From contig NZ_QTQP01000005.1 in NCBI RefSeq assembly GCF_003854275.1, positions 62,001-126,000 of the forward strand: a DNA stretch of 64,000 nucleotides, in the 5' to 3' direction. Below the pieces are notes generated by a model. It was not told the origin of the DNA, did no database searches, and saw only the letters and a program-made list of their open reading frames with translations. This DNA is from Burkholderia sp. Bp8963. Its GTDB lineage: Bacteria > Pseudomonadota > Gammaproteobacteria > Burkholderiales > Burkholderiaceae. Each line of letters opens with the position of its first letter. Within the stretch, counting starts at the first letter, position 1. Both the position numbers and the translations under genes were made by a program. Positions 19,632 to 28,616 of this stretch are shown here, in pieces.

Positions 19632-21020
19632 TCATTTGTGTTCCGGCAGGAACCAGTTCATCAGCAGCGCGCAGATGCCGCCCGTGGCGACACCCGATTC
19701 CAGCACGTTCTTGAGCGCGTGCGGCAGGCTGTTCAGGATGTCCGGCACCTGCGACACGCCGAGGCCGAGGGCCAGCGACACGGCGATGATCAGCAGCGCG
19801 CGGCGGTCCAGCCGGGTGCCGGCGAGGATGTTGATGCCGGACGCGGCCACCGCGCCGAACATCACCATTGCGGCGCCGCCCAGCACGGGCTCGGGCACGG
19901 CCTGCAGCACGCCGGCGACCACCGGGAACAGGCCGAGCAGCACGAGCATGCCCGCGATCCAGAGCCCGACGTGACGGCTGGCGATGCCGGTCAGCTGGAT
20001 CACGCCGTTGTTCTGCGCGAACACCGAGCTCGGGAACGTATTGAACACGCCGGCCAGCAGCGAGTTCGCGCCGTTCACGAGCACGCCGCCCTTGATCCGC
20101 TGCATCCATACCGGCCCCTCGACGGGCTCCTTCGAGATCTTGCTGGTGGCCGTGACATCGCCGATCGCTTCGAGCGACGTGACGAGGTAGATGATCAGCA
20201 TCGGCACGAACAGCGACCACGAGAAGCCGATGCCGAAGTGCAGCGGCGTCGGGATCTGGAACAGCGCAGCCTGGTGCATGCCGGTGAAGTCGAGACGGCC
20301 GAGGAACGCGGCCGCGAGATAGCCGATCACGAGCGCGATGACGAGCGCGGTGCTGCGCACCCACACGATCGGCACGCGGTTCAGCAGGATGATCGTGCCG
20401 AGCACGAGGCCCGACAGCGTCAGGTTCCCGGCGCTCGCGAAGCTGCCCTTGGCCATCGCACCGTAGCCGCCGCCCATGCTGATGAGGCCGACCTTGATCA
20501 GCGTGAGGCCGATCAGCAGCACGACGACGCCGGTGACGAGCGGCGTGATCAGGCGTTTCACGAACGGCAGGATGCGCGACACGCCCATCTCGACGAACGA
20601 GCCGGCGATCACGACGCCGAAGATCGCGGCCATTACGGTCTCGACTGGCGTCCCCTGCTTGACCATCAGGCTGCCGCCGGCGATCAGCGGGCCGACGAAG
20701 TTGAAGCTCGTGCCCTGGACGATCAGCAGGCCGGCGCCGAGCGGGCCGAAGCGCTTGCACTGGACGAAGGTGGCGATGCCGGAGATCACCAGCGACATCG
20801 ACACGATCAGCGTGGTATCGCGGCTGGACACGCCGAGCGCCTGGCAGATCAGCAGGCCGGGCGTGACGATCGGCACGATGATCGCCAGCAGGTGCTGCAG
20901 CGCGGCGACGAACGCGACCATCGGCGCGGGCCGGTCGTCGGGGCCGTAGACGAGGTCGTGCGCGAGTTCGGCGTCGTCGGCGCCATGGGCGGCGGGTTGG
21001 GCGGGGGAGGCGGATTGCAT
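19632..21020 (-). CDS. NCS2-family xanthine/uracil permease
   Basis: This 462-residue inner-membrane symporter belongs to the nucleobase:cation symporter-2 family, with about 12-14 hydrophobic segments. Diagnostic sequences are AALQHLLAIIVPIVTPGLL in the first span, QGTSFNFVGPLIAGG near residue 105 and QNNGVIQLTGIASRHVGL near residue 345 (the family signature with conserved glutamine, asparagine and arginine). Its length and ending (NWFLPEHK) resemble XanP/XanQ-type xanthine permeases more than UraA, but substrate cannot be fixed from sequence alone. The frame stays open far upstream (to 22166), yet family homology starts at the ATG at 21020. Confidence 0.92.
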   Translation of the reverse strand: MQSASPAQPAAHGADDAELAHDLVYGPDDRPAPMVAFVAALQHLLAIIVPIVTPGLLICQALGVSSRDTTLIVSMSLVISGIATFVQCKRFGPLGAGLLIVQGTSFNFVGPLIAGGSLMVKQGTPVETVMAAIFGVVIAGSFVEMGVSRILPFVKRLITPLVTGVVVLLIGLTLIKVGLISMGGGYGAMAKGSFASAGNLTLSGLVLGTIILLNRVPIVWVRSTALVIALVIGYLAAAFLGRLDFTGMHQAALFQIPTPLHFGIGFSWSLFVPMLIIYLVTSLEAIGDVTATSKISKEPVEGPVWMQRIKGGVLVNGANSLLAGVFNTFPSSVFAQNNGVIQLTGIASRHVGLWIAGMLVLLGLFPVVAGVLQAVPEPVLGGAAMVMFGAVAASGINILAGTRLDRRALLIIAVSLALGLGVSQVPDILNSLPHALKNVLESGVATGGICALLMNWFLPEHK

Positions 21021-21299
21021 GGCGAGCGGCCGGACAAGATGGAAAGTGCGGCATTTTAACGGAACGCCCCGCCGACGCCCGCCGACGCCTGGCAATGCCG
21101 CCGAACCGGCGTCCGCGCACGTGCCGTGCGGGCACGCCGCCGACGCGCAAGCACTTGACGCCCGCCGCGAAACGCCGCATGTTCGGCGGGTCGAACGAGC
21201 AACGATCATGCCGCTGCTCGATTGCCGCGATTGCCGGGACGCGAGCAGCCACATGACGCTGCCGGACGCCGGCGCGGCGACCCACCCTGGAGACGCCCG

Positions 21300-22457
21300 A
21301 TGAACCCGTTTCAATTCCGCACCGTGCCGACGCTGATCGTGGAGTCTGGCGCGGCACGCAGGCTCGGCGCGCTGCTGCGCGAACGCTTTCCGGCGCTCGC
21401 GCGGCTGTGTGTCGTTACCGATGCGCTCCTGCATCGCAGCGGCATGCTCGCGCCGGCGCTCGAGAGTCTCGCCGCGCATGGCTGGCAGGTGACCGTGGTC
21501 GACGACGTGGTGGCGGATCCACCCGAACACGTGGTGCTTGAAGCGACCGCGCGGGCGGTCGACGCTGCCGCCGAGATCGTGCTCGGCCTCGGCGGCGGGT
21601 CGTCGATGGACGTCGCGAAGCTGATCGCTGCGCTCGTGCCGGGGCAGCAGCCGCTCACGGAGATGTACGGCGTCGACAAGGTCACGAGCGCGCGCCTGCC
21701 GCTCGTGCAGATGCCGACGACGGCCGGCACCGGTTCCGAAGTGACGGCCGTGTCGATCGTGACGGTCGGCGACGCGCGCAAGATGGGCGTCGTGTCGCCC
21801 CATCTGCTTGCGGACGTCGCGATCCTCGACGCCGAGCTGACGCTCGGGCTGCCGCGCGCGGCGACGGCGGCGACCGGCATCGACGCGATGGTGCATGCGA
21901 TCGAGGCATACACGTCCGCGCGCCTGAAGAATCCCGTGTCGGACATGCTCGCGGAAAAGGCGCTGACGCTGCTGTCGCGCAATCTGCTGAAGGCCTGCGA
22001 GAACGGCGGGGACCGGCACGCGCGCGAGGCGATGCTGGTGGGCGCGATGTTCGCGGGGCAGGCGTTCGCGAACGCACCGGTCGCGGCCGTGCATGCGCTC
22101 GCGTATCCGGTCGGCGGAATCTTCCACGTACCGCACGGCCTGTCGAACGCGCTCGTGCTGCCGCACGTGCTGCGTTTCAACGCGCCGGCCGCGGCGCCGC
22201 TGTATGCGGAGCTCGCGACGATCGTCGTGCCTGACGCGACCGGCAGCGACGAAGCGAAAACCCGCGCGCTGATCGACGAGATCGACCGGCTGGTCGTCGC
22301 GACCGGCATTCCGCGCACGCTGCGCGAGGTCGGGATCGGCGAGGGCGACCTGCCGAGGATGGCAGCCGACGCAATGCTGCAGACGCGCCTGCTCGTGAAC
22401 AACCCGCGCGACGTGACGGAAGCGGACGCGCTGGAGATCTACCGGCAGGCGTGGTGA
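21300..22457 (+). CDS. Iron-type (group III) alcohol dehydrogenase
   Basis: This 385-residue NAD(P)-dependent, metal-containing alcohol dehydrogenase shows the nucleotide-binding motif VLGLGGGSSMDVAKLIAAL near residue 97, PTTAGTGSEVTAVSIVT near residue 140, and metal ligands in DAMVHAIEAYTS near residue 198 and HALAYPVGGIFHVPHGLSNA near residue 265 (histidines of the iron site). A GGAGACGCCCG ribosome site precedes the ATG. It is a single gene between the permease and a divergent promoter-like region. Substrate is unknown; relatives act on ethanol, 1,3-propanediol, lactaldehyde or gamma-hydroxybutyrate. Confidence 0.92.
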   Translation: MNPFQFRTVPTLIVESGAARRLGALLRERFPALARLCVVTDALLHRSGMLAPALESLAAHGWQVTVVDDVVADPPEHVVLEATARAVDAAAEIVLGLGGGSSMDVAKLIAALVPGQQPLTEMYGVDKVTSARLPLVQMPTTAGTGSEVTAVSIVTVGDARKMGVVSPHLLADVAILDAELTLGLPRAATAATGIDAMVHAIEAYTSARLKNPVSDMLAEKALTLLSRNLLKACENGGDRHAREAMLVGAMFAGQAFANAPVAAVHALAYPVGGIFHVPHGLSNALVLPHVLRFNAPAAAPLYAELATIVVPDATGSDEAKTRALIDEIDRLVVATGIPRTLREVGIGEGDLPRMAADAMLQTRLLVNNPRDVTEADALEIYRQAW

Positions 22458-22496
22458 CGCGGCCGGCTCGCGACACGCGCGTGATACATGCGCCGA

Positions 22497-23495
22497 CTAC
22501 CGCGCGTCGGCCACCGTCACCTTCCCCGGTATCAGCTTCAGCGTGCTGAACGTATCGGCGATGTTCTGCTGATACGCGAGCGTCGCATCCGTGACCGGCT
22601 GCACGCCATAGCCGGTGCGCTTGAGCGCGATCTCGAGTGTCGTGGTGTCGAGGCCGACGGCCGGCGACAACAGCGCCGCCACTTCCGGAACGTGATCGCG
22701 CCCCCAGCGGTCGACCGCGTCCACTTCGTCGAGCAGCGCGCGCAGCACCTGCGGCTGCGCGGTCGCATATTTGCGCGCGGCGAGGTAGTACTGCGTGTTG
22801 CGCACGAGGCCATCGCCGTCCGCGATCACGCGCGCGTCGAGCTGCCGCTGCGCGGCCGCCAGATACGGATCCCAGATCACCCACGCGTCGACGTTGCGCT
22901 GCACGAACGCGGCGCGCGCGTCCGCGGGCGTCAGGTAGATCGGCTGGATGTCGGTGTACGCGAGGCCCGCGTGCTGGAGCGCCTTCACGAGCAGGTAGTG
23001 AACGTTCGATCCCTTGTTGAGCGCGACTTTCTTGCCGCGCAGTTGCGCGACCGAGCGGATCGGCGAATCGGGCAGCACGACGATCGCTTCGCCGTGCGGC
23101 GCGGGCGGCTCGTTGCCGATGTAGACGAAGTCGACGCCCGCGGCCTGCGCGAAGATCGGCGGCGTCTCGCCGACCGTGCCGACGTCGATCGCGCCGGCGT
23201 TCAGCCCTTCGAGCAGTTGCGGGCCGGCGGGAAACTCGAGCCATTGCACCGACACGCCCTGGCTCGCAAGCCGTTTCTCGAGCGTGCCGCGCGCCTTGAG
23301 TACAACGAAGTTGCCGTATTTCTGGAAGCCGATCCGCAGCCGCGTGCCGCTGCCTTCCGCTTGGGCGGCGCGGGCAGCGCGGCCCGCGAGCGGGCCGAGC
23401 GCGAGCGCAGCGACTCCGGCGGCCGCGCCGTGCAGCAGCTTGCGGCGGCGCGGGTCCGCCAGTGGGGTTTCAAGGTCGGGATTCCATGTGTGCAT
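22497..23495 (-). CDS. ssuA: Aliphatic sulfonate ABC transporter binding protein (SsuA-like), orphan
   Basis: This 332-residue periplasmic protein binds alkanesulfonates or taurine-like compounds for sulfur supply. The N terminus has a twin-arginine-type signal (RRRKLLHGAAAGVAALAL). The mature domain has the SsuA-type opening RIGFQKYGNFVVLKARGTLE, GLNAGAIDVGTVGETPPIFA near residue 96, KKVALNKGSNVHYLLVKAL near residue 147, and VDAWVIWDPYLAAAQRQL near residue 197. No permease (SsuC), ATPase (SsuB) or monooxygenase (SsuD) gene is next to it, so it must use components from elsewhere. The symbol is given by similarity only. Confidence 0.85.
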   Translation of the reverse strand: MHTWNPDLETPLADPRRRKLLHGAAAGVAALALGPLAGRAARAAQAEGSGTRLRIGFQKYGNFVVLKARGTLEKRLASQGVSVQWLEFPAGPQLLEGLNAGAIDVGTVGETPPIFAQAAGVDFVYIGNEPPAPHGEAIVVLPDSPIRSVAQLRGKKVALNKGSNVHYLLVKALQHAGLAYTDIQPIYLTPADARAAFVQRNVDAWVIWDPYLAAAQRQLDARVIADGDGLVRNTQYYLAARKYATAQPQVLRALLDEVDAVDRWGRDHVPEVAALLSPAVGLDTTTLEIALKRTGYGVQPVTDATLAYQQNIADTFSTLKLIPGKVTVADAR

Positions 23496-23764
23496 CGAAG
23501 CGTCCTGCGGGTGGAAAGCGTGGAAAGCGGGCGAGCCTGCCGTGCTCGACGGCGGGAGTGGTGCGCGGGCCGGGTGCGGACGATCGGTACAGCACGCCGG
23601 CGCGCGCCAGATCCACGACGATAGTGCGGCGCGCGCGGCATTCCAACCAACGATTGCGTATATGCAAATCGGTCGCGGGACGAACGGGCTGCCGCATGCA
23701 CGCTGCAGCCCGGCAGGCGACGCGCGCGAAGCCGCGGAGCGCGCGCCGGATCAGCGATAAGCGG

Positions 23765-24172
23765 TCAATGCACGTTGGCGGGCCGTTCCTCGATCGAATC
23801 GACCCGGTCCGGATAGAACGCGAGGTGTGCGCGAATCGAATCGACGGACGGATACGGATGGTCGTAGGTCCAGGCCGCGTTGACCGCGCGCGGGCCGCCG
23901 GACGGAATCGAGTAATACGCGCAGTCACCCTTGTACGGGCAGTACGTCGCGTGGTCCGTGCGTTCGAGCAGCGTCATGTCGACGTCTTCACGCGGGATAT
24001 AGAGGACGGCCGGATAGCCGGCTTCGCGCAGCGACAGCGCGTGGCGCGTGTCGGCGACGATCTTGCCGGCGACGGTGACCACGACGCGCGACGTCTGGCG
24101 CTCGACCGTGATCGGGTGATCGGGACCCGGAATCTTCATGGGCCGTGTATTCGGGTCAGGGCTGCTGGGCAT
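23765..24172 (-). CDS. DUF427 family protein
   Basis: This 135-residue soluble protein belongs to the uncharacterised DUF427 family. Recognisable elements are HPITVERQTSRVVVTVAGK near residue 20, ALSLREAGYPAVLYIPREDV near residue 45 and the family hallmark CPYKGDCAYYSI near residue 77, with NAAWTYDHPYPSV after it. The start at 24172 has an excellent AGGAGCG ribosome site; an internal ATG at 24139 would remove 11 residues. Family members are proposed carbohydrate-binding or antibiotic-related proteins, but function is not established. It stands alone between ssuA-like and dppA-like genes. Confidence 0.88.
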   Translation of the reverse strand: MPSSPDPNTRPMKIPGPDHPITVERQTSRVVVTVAGKIVADTRHALSLREAGYPAVLYIPREDVDMTLLERTDHATYCPYKGDCAYYSIPSGGPRAVNAAWTYDHPYPSVDSIRAHLAFYPDRVDSIEERPANVH

Positions 24173-24447
24173 GGGTTCGCTCCTGGAGTCGGCGGTTCGC
24201 GGGCCGCCGCGTCGGACGGCGGCGCAGGCCGGGGCGCCGGTGTCGGCGGCCTGCAACTGATACCTTGCGCCGATTCCGGCGGTTTTGCCACCGGCAGCGC
24301 GAGCCTGCCTGTCGAGCACCCAGCACCGAGCACCGAGCGCCGCCACATCCCGATAAGCAATCGCGAATTAATTGGTAAGCGATCAGCGCCGCGCGCGCGA
24401 AGATGATGCGACGTCATTCGCGTTCCTCATCTTTCGCCGTTGCCAAC

Positions 24448-26109
24448 ATGAAGATTTCCGCCGTTTCATCCGCCAAGCATCGTGTACCGAAGAACACCTT
24501 CACCGCTGTGCTGATCCGTTGCGCGGCCGCGTCGCTGCTGTTCGCGGGCGCGGCGTCGCACGCGTTCGCCGTGCCCGCCGGCAAGACGCTCGTGTTCTGC
24601 ACCGAAGGCAGTCCGGCCGGTTTCGATCCGGGGCAGCACACGACGAGCACCGACTTCGACGCGAGCACGAACACGATCTACAACGAACTGGTGGAGTTCA
24701 AGCCCGGCACGCTCGATCTCGAGCCGGGGCTCGCGACGAGCTGGGACGTGTCGCCCGACCAGCTCGTCTACACGTTCCACCTGCGGCGCGGCGTGAAATT
24801 CCAGACGACCGCGTGGTTCAAGCCCACGCGGCCGTTCCGGGCCGACGACGTCGTATTCACGTTCCGGCGGATGCTCGTTCGGGACGATCCGTTCCGCAAG
24901 GCGTATCCGACGAGTTTCCCGTACTTCAGCGACCTCGGCTTCGACCGCAATCTCGAGCGGATCGAGAAGGTCGACGACGACACCGTGCGCTTCGTGCTGA
25001 AGACGCCCGACGTCGTGTTCGTGCGCAATCTGGCGATGGCGTTCGCGTCGATCCTGTCGGCGGAATACGCGGCACAGCTCGCCGCGCACCATCGCGAGGC
25101 CGACATCAACCTGCTGCCAGTCGGCACGGGGCCGTTCCAGCTGCGCGCGTACCAGAAGGACGCGGTGATCCGCTACGACGGGAACCCCGACTACTGGAAG
25201 CCCGACGATGTGAAGCTCGCGCATCTGGTGTTCGCGATCACGCCGGATCCGGCGACGCGCCTGCAGAAGCTGTCGTCCGGCGAATGCCAGATGTCAGTGT
25301 TTCCGCGGCCGGCGGATCTCGATACGGTGCGGCGCGACCCGAAGCTGACGCTGTTCTCGGGGATGGGTTTCAACGTCGGCTTCGTTGCGTACAACACGCA
25401 GCATGCGCCGCTCGACCGCGTCGACGTGCGGCGTGCGCTCGACATCGCGATCGACAAGGCCGCGATCGTCAAGACGATCTTCAACGGCGACGCGAAGATC
25501 GCGACGAACCCGATGCCGCCCGCGCAATGGTCGTATAACCCGCGGCTGAAGGATGCGCCGCGCGATCTCGCGGCCGCGAAGGCGCTGCTCGCGCGCGCAG
25601 GCTTTCCGAACGGATTCGACCTGACGTTGTGGGCGATGCCCGTGCAGCGCCCGTACAACCCGAACGCGCAGCTGATGGCGCAGCTGATCCAGCAGGACTG
25701 GGCGAAGATCGGCGTTCGCGCGAAGATCGTCAGCTACGAATGGGGCGAGTACAACCGGCGCTCGAAGCTCGACGGGCAGCACGACGCGATCCTGTATGGC
25801 TGGTCGGGCGACAACGGCGACCCGGACAACTGGCTCGGCGCGCTGCTCGGCTGCGACGCCGTGCATGGCGGCAACCTGTCGAAGTGGTGCAACGCGAATT
25901 TCGAGCGGCTCGTCGATCAGGCGCGCGGGAACAGCGACGTCGCGAAGCGCACCGAGCTGTACGAGCAGGCGCAAGTCGTGTTCAAGGACCAGGTGCCGTT
26001 TACGCCGATCGCGACGTCGATCGTGTCGCTGCCGGTGTCGAAGCGCGTGCGCGGGCTCACGTTCTCGCCGCTCGGCGGGCACCGGTTCGACGGAGTGTGG
26101 CTCGACTGA
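24448..26109 (+). CDS. Dipeptide-type ABC transporter binding protein (DppA-like)
   Basis: This 553-residue periplasmic binding protein of the peptide/nickel family has a long signal peptide (hydrophobic core ending HAFA near residue 41). The mature domain begins KTLVFCTEGSPAGFDPGQHT, very close to E. coli DppA. Typical motifs are the signature region LEPGLATSWDVSPDQLVYTF near residue 90, VRRALDIAIDKAAIVKTIFN near residue 327, and the C-terminal GWSGDNGDPDNWL near residue 451, which in DppA holds the aspartate that contacts the peptide amino group. No permease or ATPase follows, so it is an orphan receptor. An alternative ATG at 24403 would lengthen the signal by 15 residues; neither start has a good ribosome site. 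Confidence 0.9.
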   Translation: MKISAVSSAKHRVPKNTFTAVLIRCAAASLLFAGAASHAFAVPAGKTLVFCTEGSPAGFDPGQHTTSTDFDASTNTIYNELVEFKPGTLDLEPGLATSWDVSPDQLVYTFHLRRGVKFQTTAWFKPTRPFRADDVVFTFRRMLVRDDPFRKAYPTSFPYFSDLGFDRNLERIEKVDDDTVRFVLKTPDVVFVRNLAMAFASILSAEYAAQLAAHHREADINLLPVGTGPFQLRAYQKDAVIRYDGNPDYWKPDDVKLAHLVFAITPDPATRLQKLSSGECQMSVFPRPADLDTVRRDPKLTLFSGMGFNVGFVAYNTQHAPLDRVDVRRALDIAIDKAAIVKTIFNGDAKIATNPMPPAQWSYNPRLKDAPRDLAAAKALLARAGFPNGFDLTLWAMPVQRPYNPNAQLMAQLIQQDWAKIGVRAKIVSYEWGEYNRRSKLDGQHDAILYGWSGDNGDPDNWLGALLGCDAVHGGNLSKWCNANFERLVDQARGNSDVAKRTELYEQAQVVFKDQVPFTPIATSIVSLPVSKRVRGLTFSPLGGHRFDGVWLD

Positions 26110-26746
26110 AGTCGAGCGATGACGCGTGGCGCGCGAAACGCTCGAACGGCGACTCGGAAATCCGCGATGAATTGCGTTGCAAATGTGTGCGCCAACTGAT
26201 CAATTCATTAGGATCGAATGCCCACTCGAGCGCAATGTCATTTTTTCCGGGAAGGCGAAACGGGAAAGGAATAATTTTCCGTTTCGTTCGGCGAAACGCA
26301 ATTGAATCACGCGCGGTTCCCGAGAGCGGGATCGCCCGATGCGCGAGCGTGCCGAGAATTTACATTCTTTCGCTGCCGACAGACAGGCGCAATTGCACGC
26401 CGGTATTCGATTGACGCGAATTCGAGCTCAATCGCATCCACCATGCCAATTCATTCCGTCGCTAAATAATTTGAATTCGCGCCTGAAATTTCCTATACCT
26501 AATCGAAGAAAAGACGCCGGCAATCGTGCCTGCCGGCGTCGACTGAGAGGGCGCCGGCGGATCGTGGAATCGCGGTTGATCCGTTCGGTGCGCAGTAGCA
26601 AGCGAAGTGATCCCGGGGGATGCGAGCAGCCGCGTTGATGGCCGCCCGCATGTGTCGCGCAGTGGCGAACGACAATGACCGCCGCCGGAGCAATGCCACG
26701 TCTTTGCGTCCAATGGTCGATCCGACCGCGTCAGACGGAGGTTGTG
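26110..26746. other. 637-bp AT-richer spacer upstream of the tad locus
   Basis: No supported protein gene lies here. Base composition is visibly more A/T-rich than the flanks over 26160-26510. It contains a hairpin with 8-bp arms CGAAACGG (26256-26263) and CCGTTTCG (26279-26286) and, further on, the minus-strand terminator-like element described separately. The promoter for flp is expected in the last 150 bp but no clear hexamers were identified. Confidence 0.5.
26505..26540 (-). terminator. Intrinsic-terminator-like hairpin facing the minus strand
   Basis: Perfect 10-bp arms GACGCCGGCA (26513-26522) and TGCCGGCGTC (26531-26540) enclose an 8-nt loop. On the minus strand the stem is followed at once by TTTTCTTC. 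This is a textbook Rho-independent terminator, but no recognised minus-strand gene lies upstream of it, which suggests an unannotated short transcript from within 26541-26746. Confidence 0.55.
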
Positions 26747-26929
26747 ATGCTGCAATACGCCAAGTCCTTACTGCGCGACGAACGGGGTGTCAGCGCGCTT
26801 GAATATTCGGTCCTCGCGGGTATCGTCGTCGTCGCGCTAGGCGTGGTCGGCTCGGTACTCAGCAGCAATACCGGCGGGTTGCCGGCGATCTTCTCGTCGC
26901 TGCTCGCCAAGGCCAGCGCGATGATCTGA
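26747..26929 (+). CDS. flp: Flp-type (type IVb) pilin
   Basis: This 60-residue major pilin is the subunit of the Flp fibre assembled by the Tad machinery. A short basic leader ends at ERG, followed by VSALEYSVLAGIVVVALG: a glycine before the cleavage point, glutamate at +5 and tyrosine at +6, exactly the Flp pattern, then one hydrophobic helix. The start at 26747 follows CGGAGGTTGTG, a strong ribosome site. It is the first gene of the tad cluster and probably the most highly expressed; the prepilin peptidase gene follows after 89 bp. Confidence 0.95.
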   Translation: MLQYAKSLLRDERGVSALEYSVLAGIVVVALGVVGSVLSSNTGGLPAIFSSLLAKASAMI

Positions 26930-27018
26930 TCCCGTCGCCCCGCGCGCTGCCGGCGATCCGCGGAATCGCAGCGGTTGAACGGTTCCGCATCGGGCGCGTC
27001 GGGGGACGGCATCTCCCG

Positions 27019-27534
27019 ATGCGCTATCTCGTGCAATTGGCCGCCACGATCGTGCTGGTGTCGCTCGCGGTGCAGGATCTGCGTGCCCGGCGTCTGTCCA
27101 ATCGTCCGGTACTGGCGTTCGCGCTGCTGTATTTCGTCGCGGCGACGCTCGCGCGCGACGGGCCGGCGTCGGTCACCGCGCACGTCGCGACGGGCGCTGC
27201 GATGCTGCTGATGTTCGGCTTGTTCCGTCACGTCGGCTGGCTGGGCGGCGGAGACGTCAAGCTCGCGGCGGCCGTGTTCCTGTGGGCCGGCCCGGCGCTC
27301 GCTTTTCCGGTGCTGACGATCGTCGGCGTCGCAGGGCTCGCGACGGGCATCGCGATGGTCGCGGTGCACGCCCGGCAGCGGCGCATCGCGCCCGCACGCG
27401 CTGTCGCGACGCACGGCGTGCCTGGTGTGCCCAGCGTGCCGAGCGTGCCGAGCGTGCCATATGGCGTCGCGCTCGCGCTGGGCGGCGTATTTGCCGTGTG
27501 GGCGCCGTTTCTGCTCGCGGCACCGATCATGTAG
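27019..27534 (+). CDS. cpaA: Prepilin peptidase, CpaA/TadV type
   Basis: This 171-residue inner-membrane aspartic peptidase (A24 family) cleaves the leader of Flp and of TadE-like pseudopilins. The catalytic aspartates are seen in AVQDLRARRLSN (residue ~20) and in GGGDVKLAAA (residue ~77). There are about four to five membrane helices and no N-terminal methylase domain, as usual for TadV. An odd feature is a loop made of VPG-VPS-VPS-VPS-VP, encoded by a 9-bp tandem repeat, placed just before the last helix. The gene follows flp and precedes cpaB by 18 bp. Confidence 0.93.
   Translation: MRYLVQLAATIVLVSLAVQDLRARRLSNRPVLAFALLYFVAATLARDGPASVTAHVATGAAMLLMFGLFRHVGWLGGGDVKLAAAVFLWAGPALAFPVLTIVGVAGLATGIAMVAVHARQRRIAPARAVATHGVPGVPSVPSVPSVPYGVALALGGVFAVWAPFLLAAPIM
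27418..27459 (+). repeat. 9-bp in-frame tandem repeat inside cpaA
   Basis: Units GTGCCTGGT, GTGCCCAGC, GTGCCGAGC, GTGCCGAGC and a partial GTGCC lie head to tail, each encoding Val-Pro-Ser/Gly. Copy-number change would keep the reading frame and only alter loop length in the peptidase. Confidence 0.85.
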
Positions 27535-27552
27535 CGGAGGACGCACATCGCC

Positions 27553-28566
27553 ATGCCCAAACCGCTGAGAATGGCCGCGCTCATCATCGCCGCTGGTATC
27601 GGCGCGTTCATTCTGCGCGAACTGTATGTCAGCGCATCGACGGCGAAGGCACCCGCGGCAGCGGCGGAGGATCGCGTCCGGGTCGCGGCCGCCGATCTGC
27701 CGGAAGGGCTGCTGCTGCGCGACAACGATCTCGCGTGGAAGCGGATCGCGCACGCCCAGATTCCGCCCGGTGCGTTCGTCGAGTCGCAGCCGGGCGCGGA
27801 CGTGAAGGGCGCGTTGCTGCGCAACCGCGTCGCCGCGGGCACGCCGATCCGCGCGGAGAACGTGATCCCGGCCGGCGCGCCGGATTTTCTCGCGGCCGCG
27901 CTCCAGCCCGGCATGCGCGCGATCTCGGTGCCGGTCGACGAGGTGTCCGGCAATGCCGGCCTGATCCAGCCAGGCGATTTCGTCGACGTGCTGCTGACCC
28001 AGCAGGTGGGCGGCTCGGCCGCCATGCCTGGCGCGTTCGAGGCGGAAACGGTGGTCAGGCGTGCGCGCGTGCTCGCGGTCGGCTCGGATTTTCAGCGCGC
28101 GAAGGCGGGGGCCAGCGCGACCGACGCGACGGTCCGCGCGCGCACGGTCACGCTCGAGGTCGCGCCGCGCACCGCGCAGGTCGTGCTGGTCGCGACACGT
28201 CTCGGCGCGCTGTCGCTCGCGCTGCGCAGCTTCGCGACGCGCGATCGCATGCAGCCGGCGGGCGACGATACGGACTCCGATACACCGCCCGTGTGGGCGG
28301 GCGACGTGTCGCGCGCATTCCACGATGCGACGCGCGGCGCGGCCGCCGCGCGCGACGGCGGCGCGCGCGTGCCGGCGCAGGGCAATACGGTGGTGATCTA
28401 TCGCGGCTCGACGATCGACGACGGTACACGAGGCGGGGGCGGCTTCGGCATCGGCATCGGCACGGCGGGTGTGCCGCCGCTGCCGCCGGGCTTGCCGGGG
28501 CTGCCGGGCGGAAGCGTGACCGCGGACGCCGCGGCACAACTGCCGAAAGCGGCATCGCCGCAGTGA
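27553..28566 (+). CDS. cpaB: Flp pilus assembly protein CpaB/RcpC
   Basis: This 337-residue periplasmic protein is anchored by one N-terminal helix (MAALIIAAGIGAFILREL). It has the SAF-like region VRVAAADLPEGLLLRDNDLA at residues ~37-56 and the RcpC/CpaB signature MRAISVPVDEVSGNAGLIQP near residue 119, followed by GDFVDVLLTQQ. The C-terminal ~50 residues are glycine/proline-rich (GIGIGTAGVPPLPPGLPGLP). It is thought to stabilise or modify the secretin pore. It lies 18 bp after cpaA and 50 bp before cpaC, in the standard order. Confidence 0.93.
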   Translation: MPKPLRMAALIIAAGIGAFILRELYVSASTAKAPAAAAEDRVRVAAADLPEGLLLRDNDLAWKRIAHAQIPPGAFVESQPGADVKGALLRNRVAAGTPIRAENVIPAGAPDFLAAALQPGMRAISVPVDEVSGNAGLIQPGDFVDVLLTQQVGGSAAMPGAFEAETVVRRARVLAVGSDFQRAKAGASATDATVRARTVTLEVAPRTAQVVLVATRLGALSLALRSFATRDRMQPAGDDTDSDTPPVWAGDVSRAFHDATRGAAAARDGGARVPAQGNTVVIYRGSTIDDGTRGGGGFGIGIGTAGVPPLPPGLPGLPGGSVTADAAAQLPKAASPQ

Positions 28567-28616
28567 CGGTTCGGGCTCGGCCACGGGGGGCCGGCCTTCG
28601 ACGGGAAAATAAACGC

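Noticed and set aside
19638..21059. 473-codon plus-strand frame opposite the NCS2 permease
   Set aside because: The opposite strand encodes a clear permease; this frame is His/Arg/Asp-rich with no hydrophobic core.
21021..22166. N-terminal extension of the NCS2 permease frame
   Set aside because: The open frame continues only because stop codons are rare at this GC content; family homology starts at 21020 and the region encodes the alcohol dehydrogenase on the other strand.
26499..26699. 66-codon minus-strand frame upstream of flp
   Set aside because: No Shine-Dalgarno, no family, and its end runs into the terminator stem; treated as part of a possible non-coding transcript instead.
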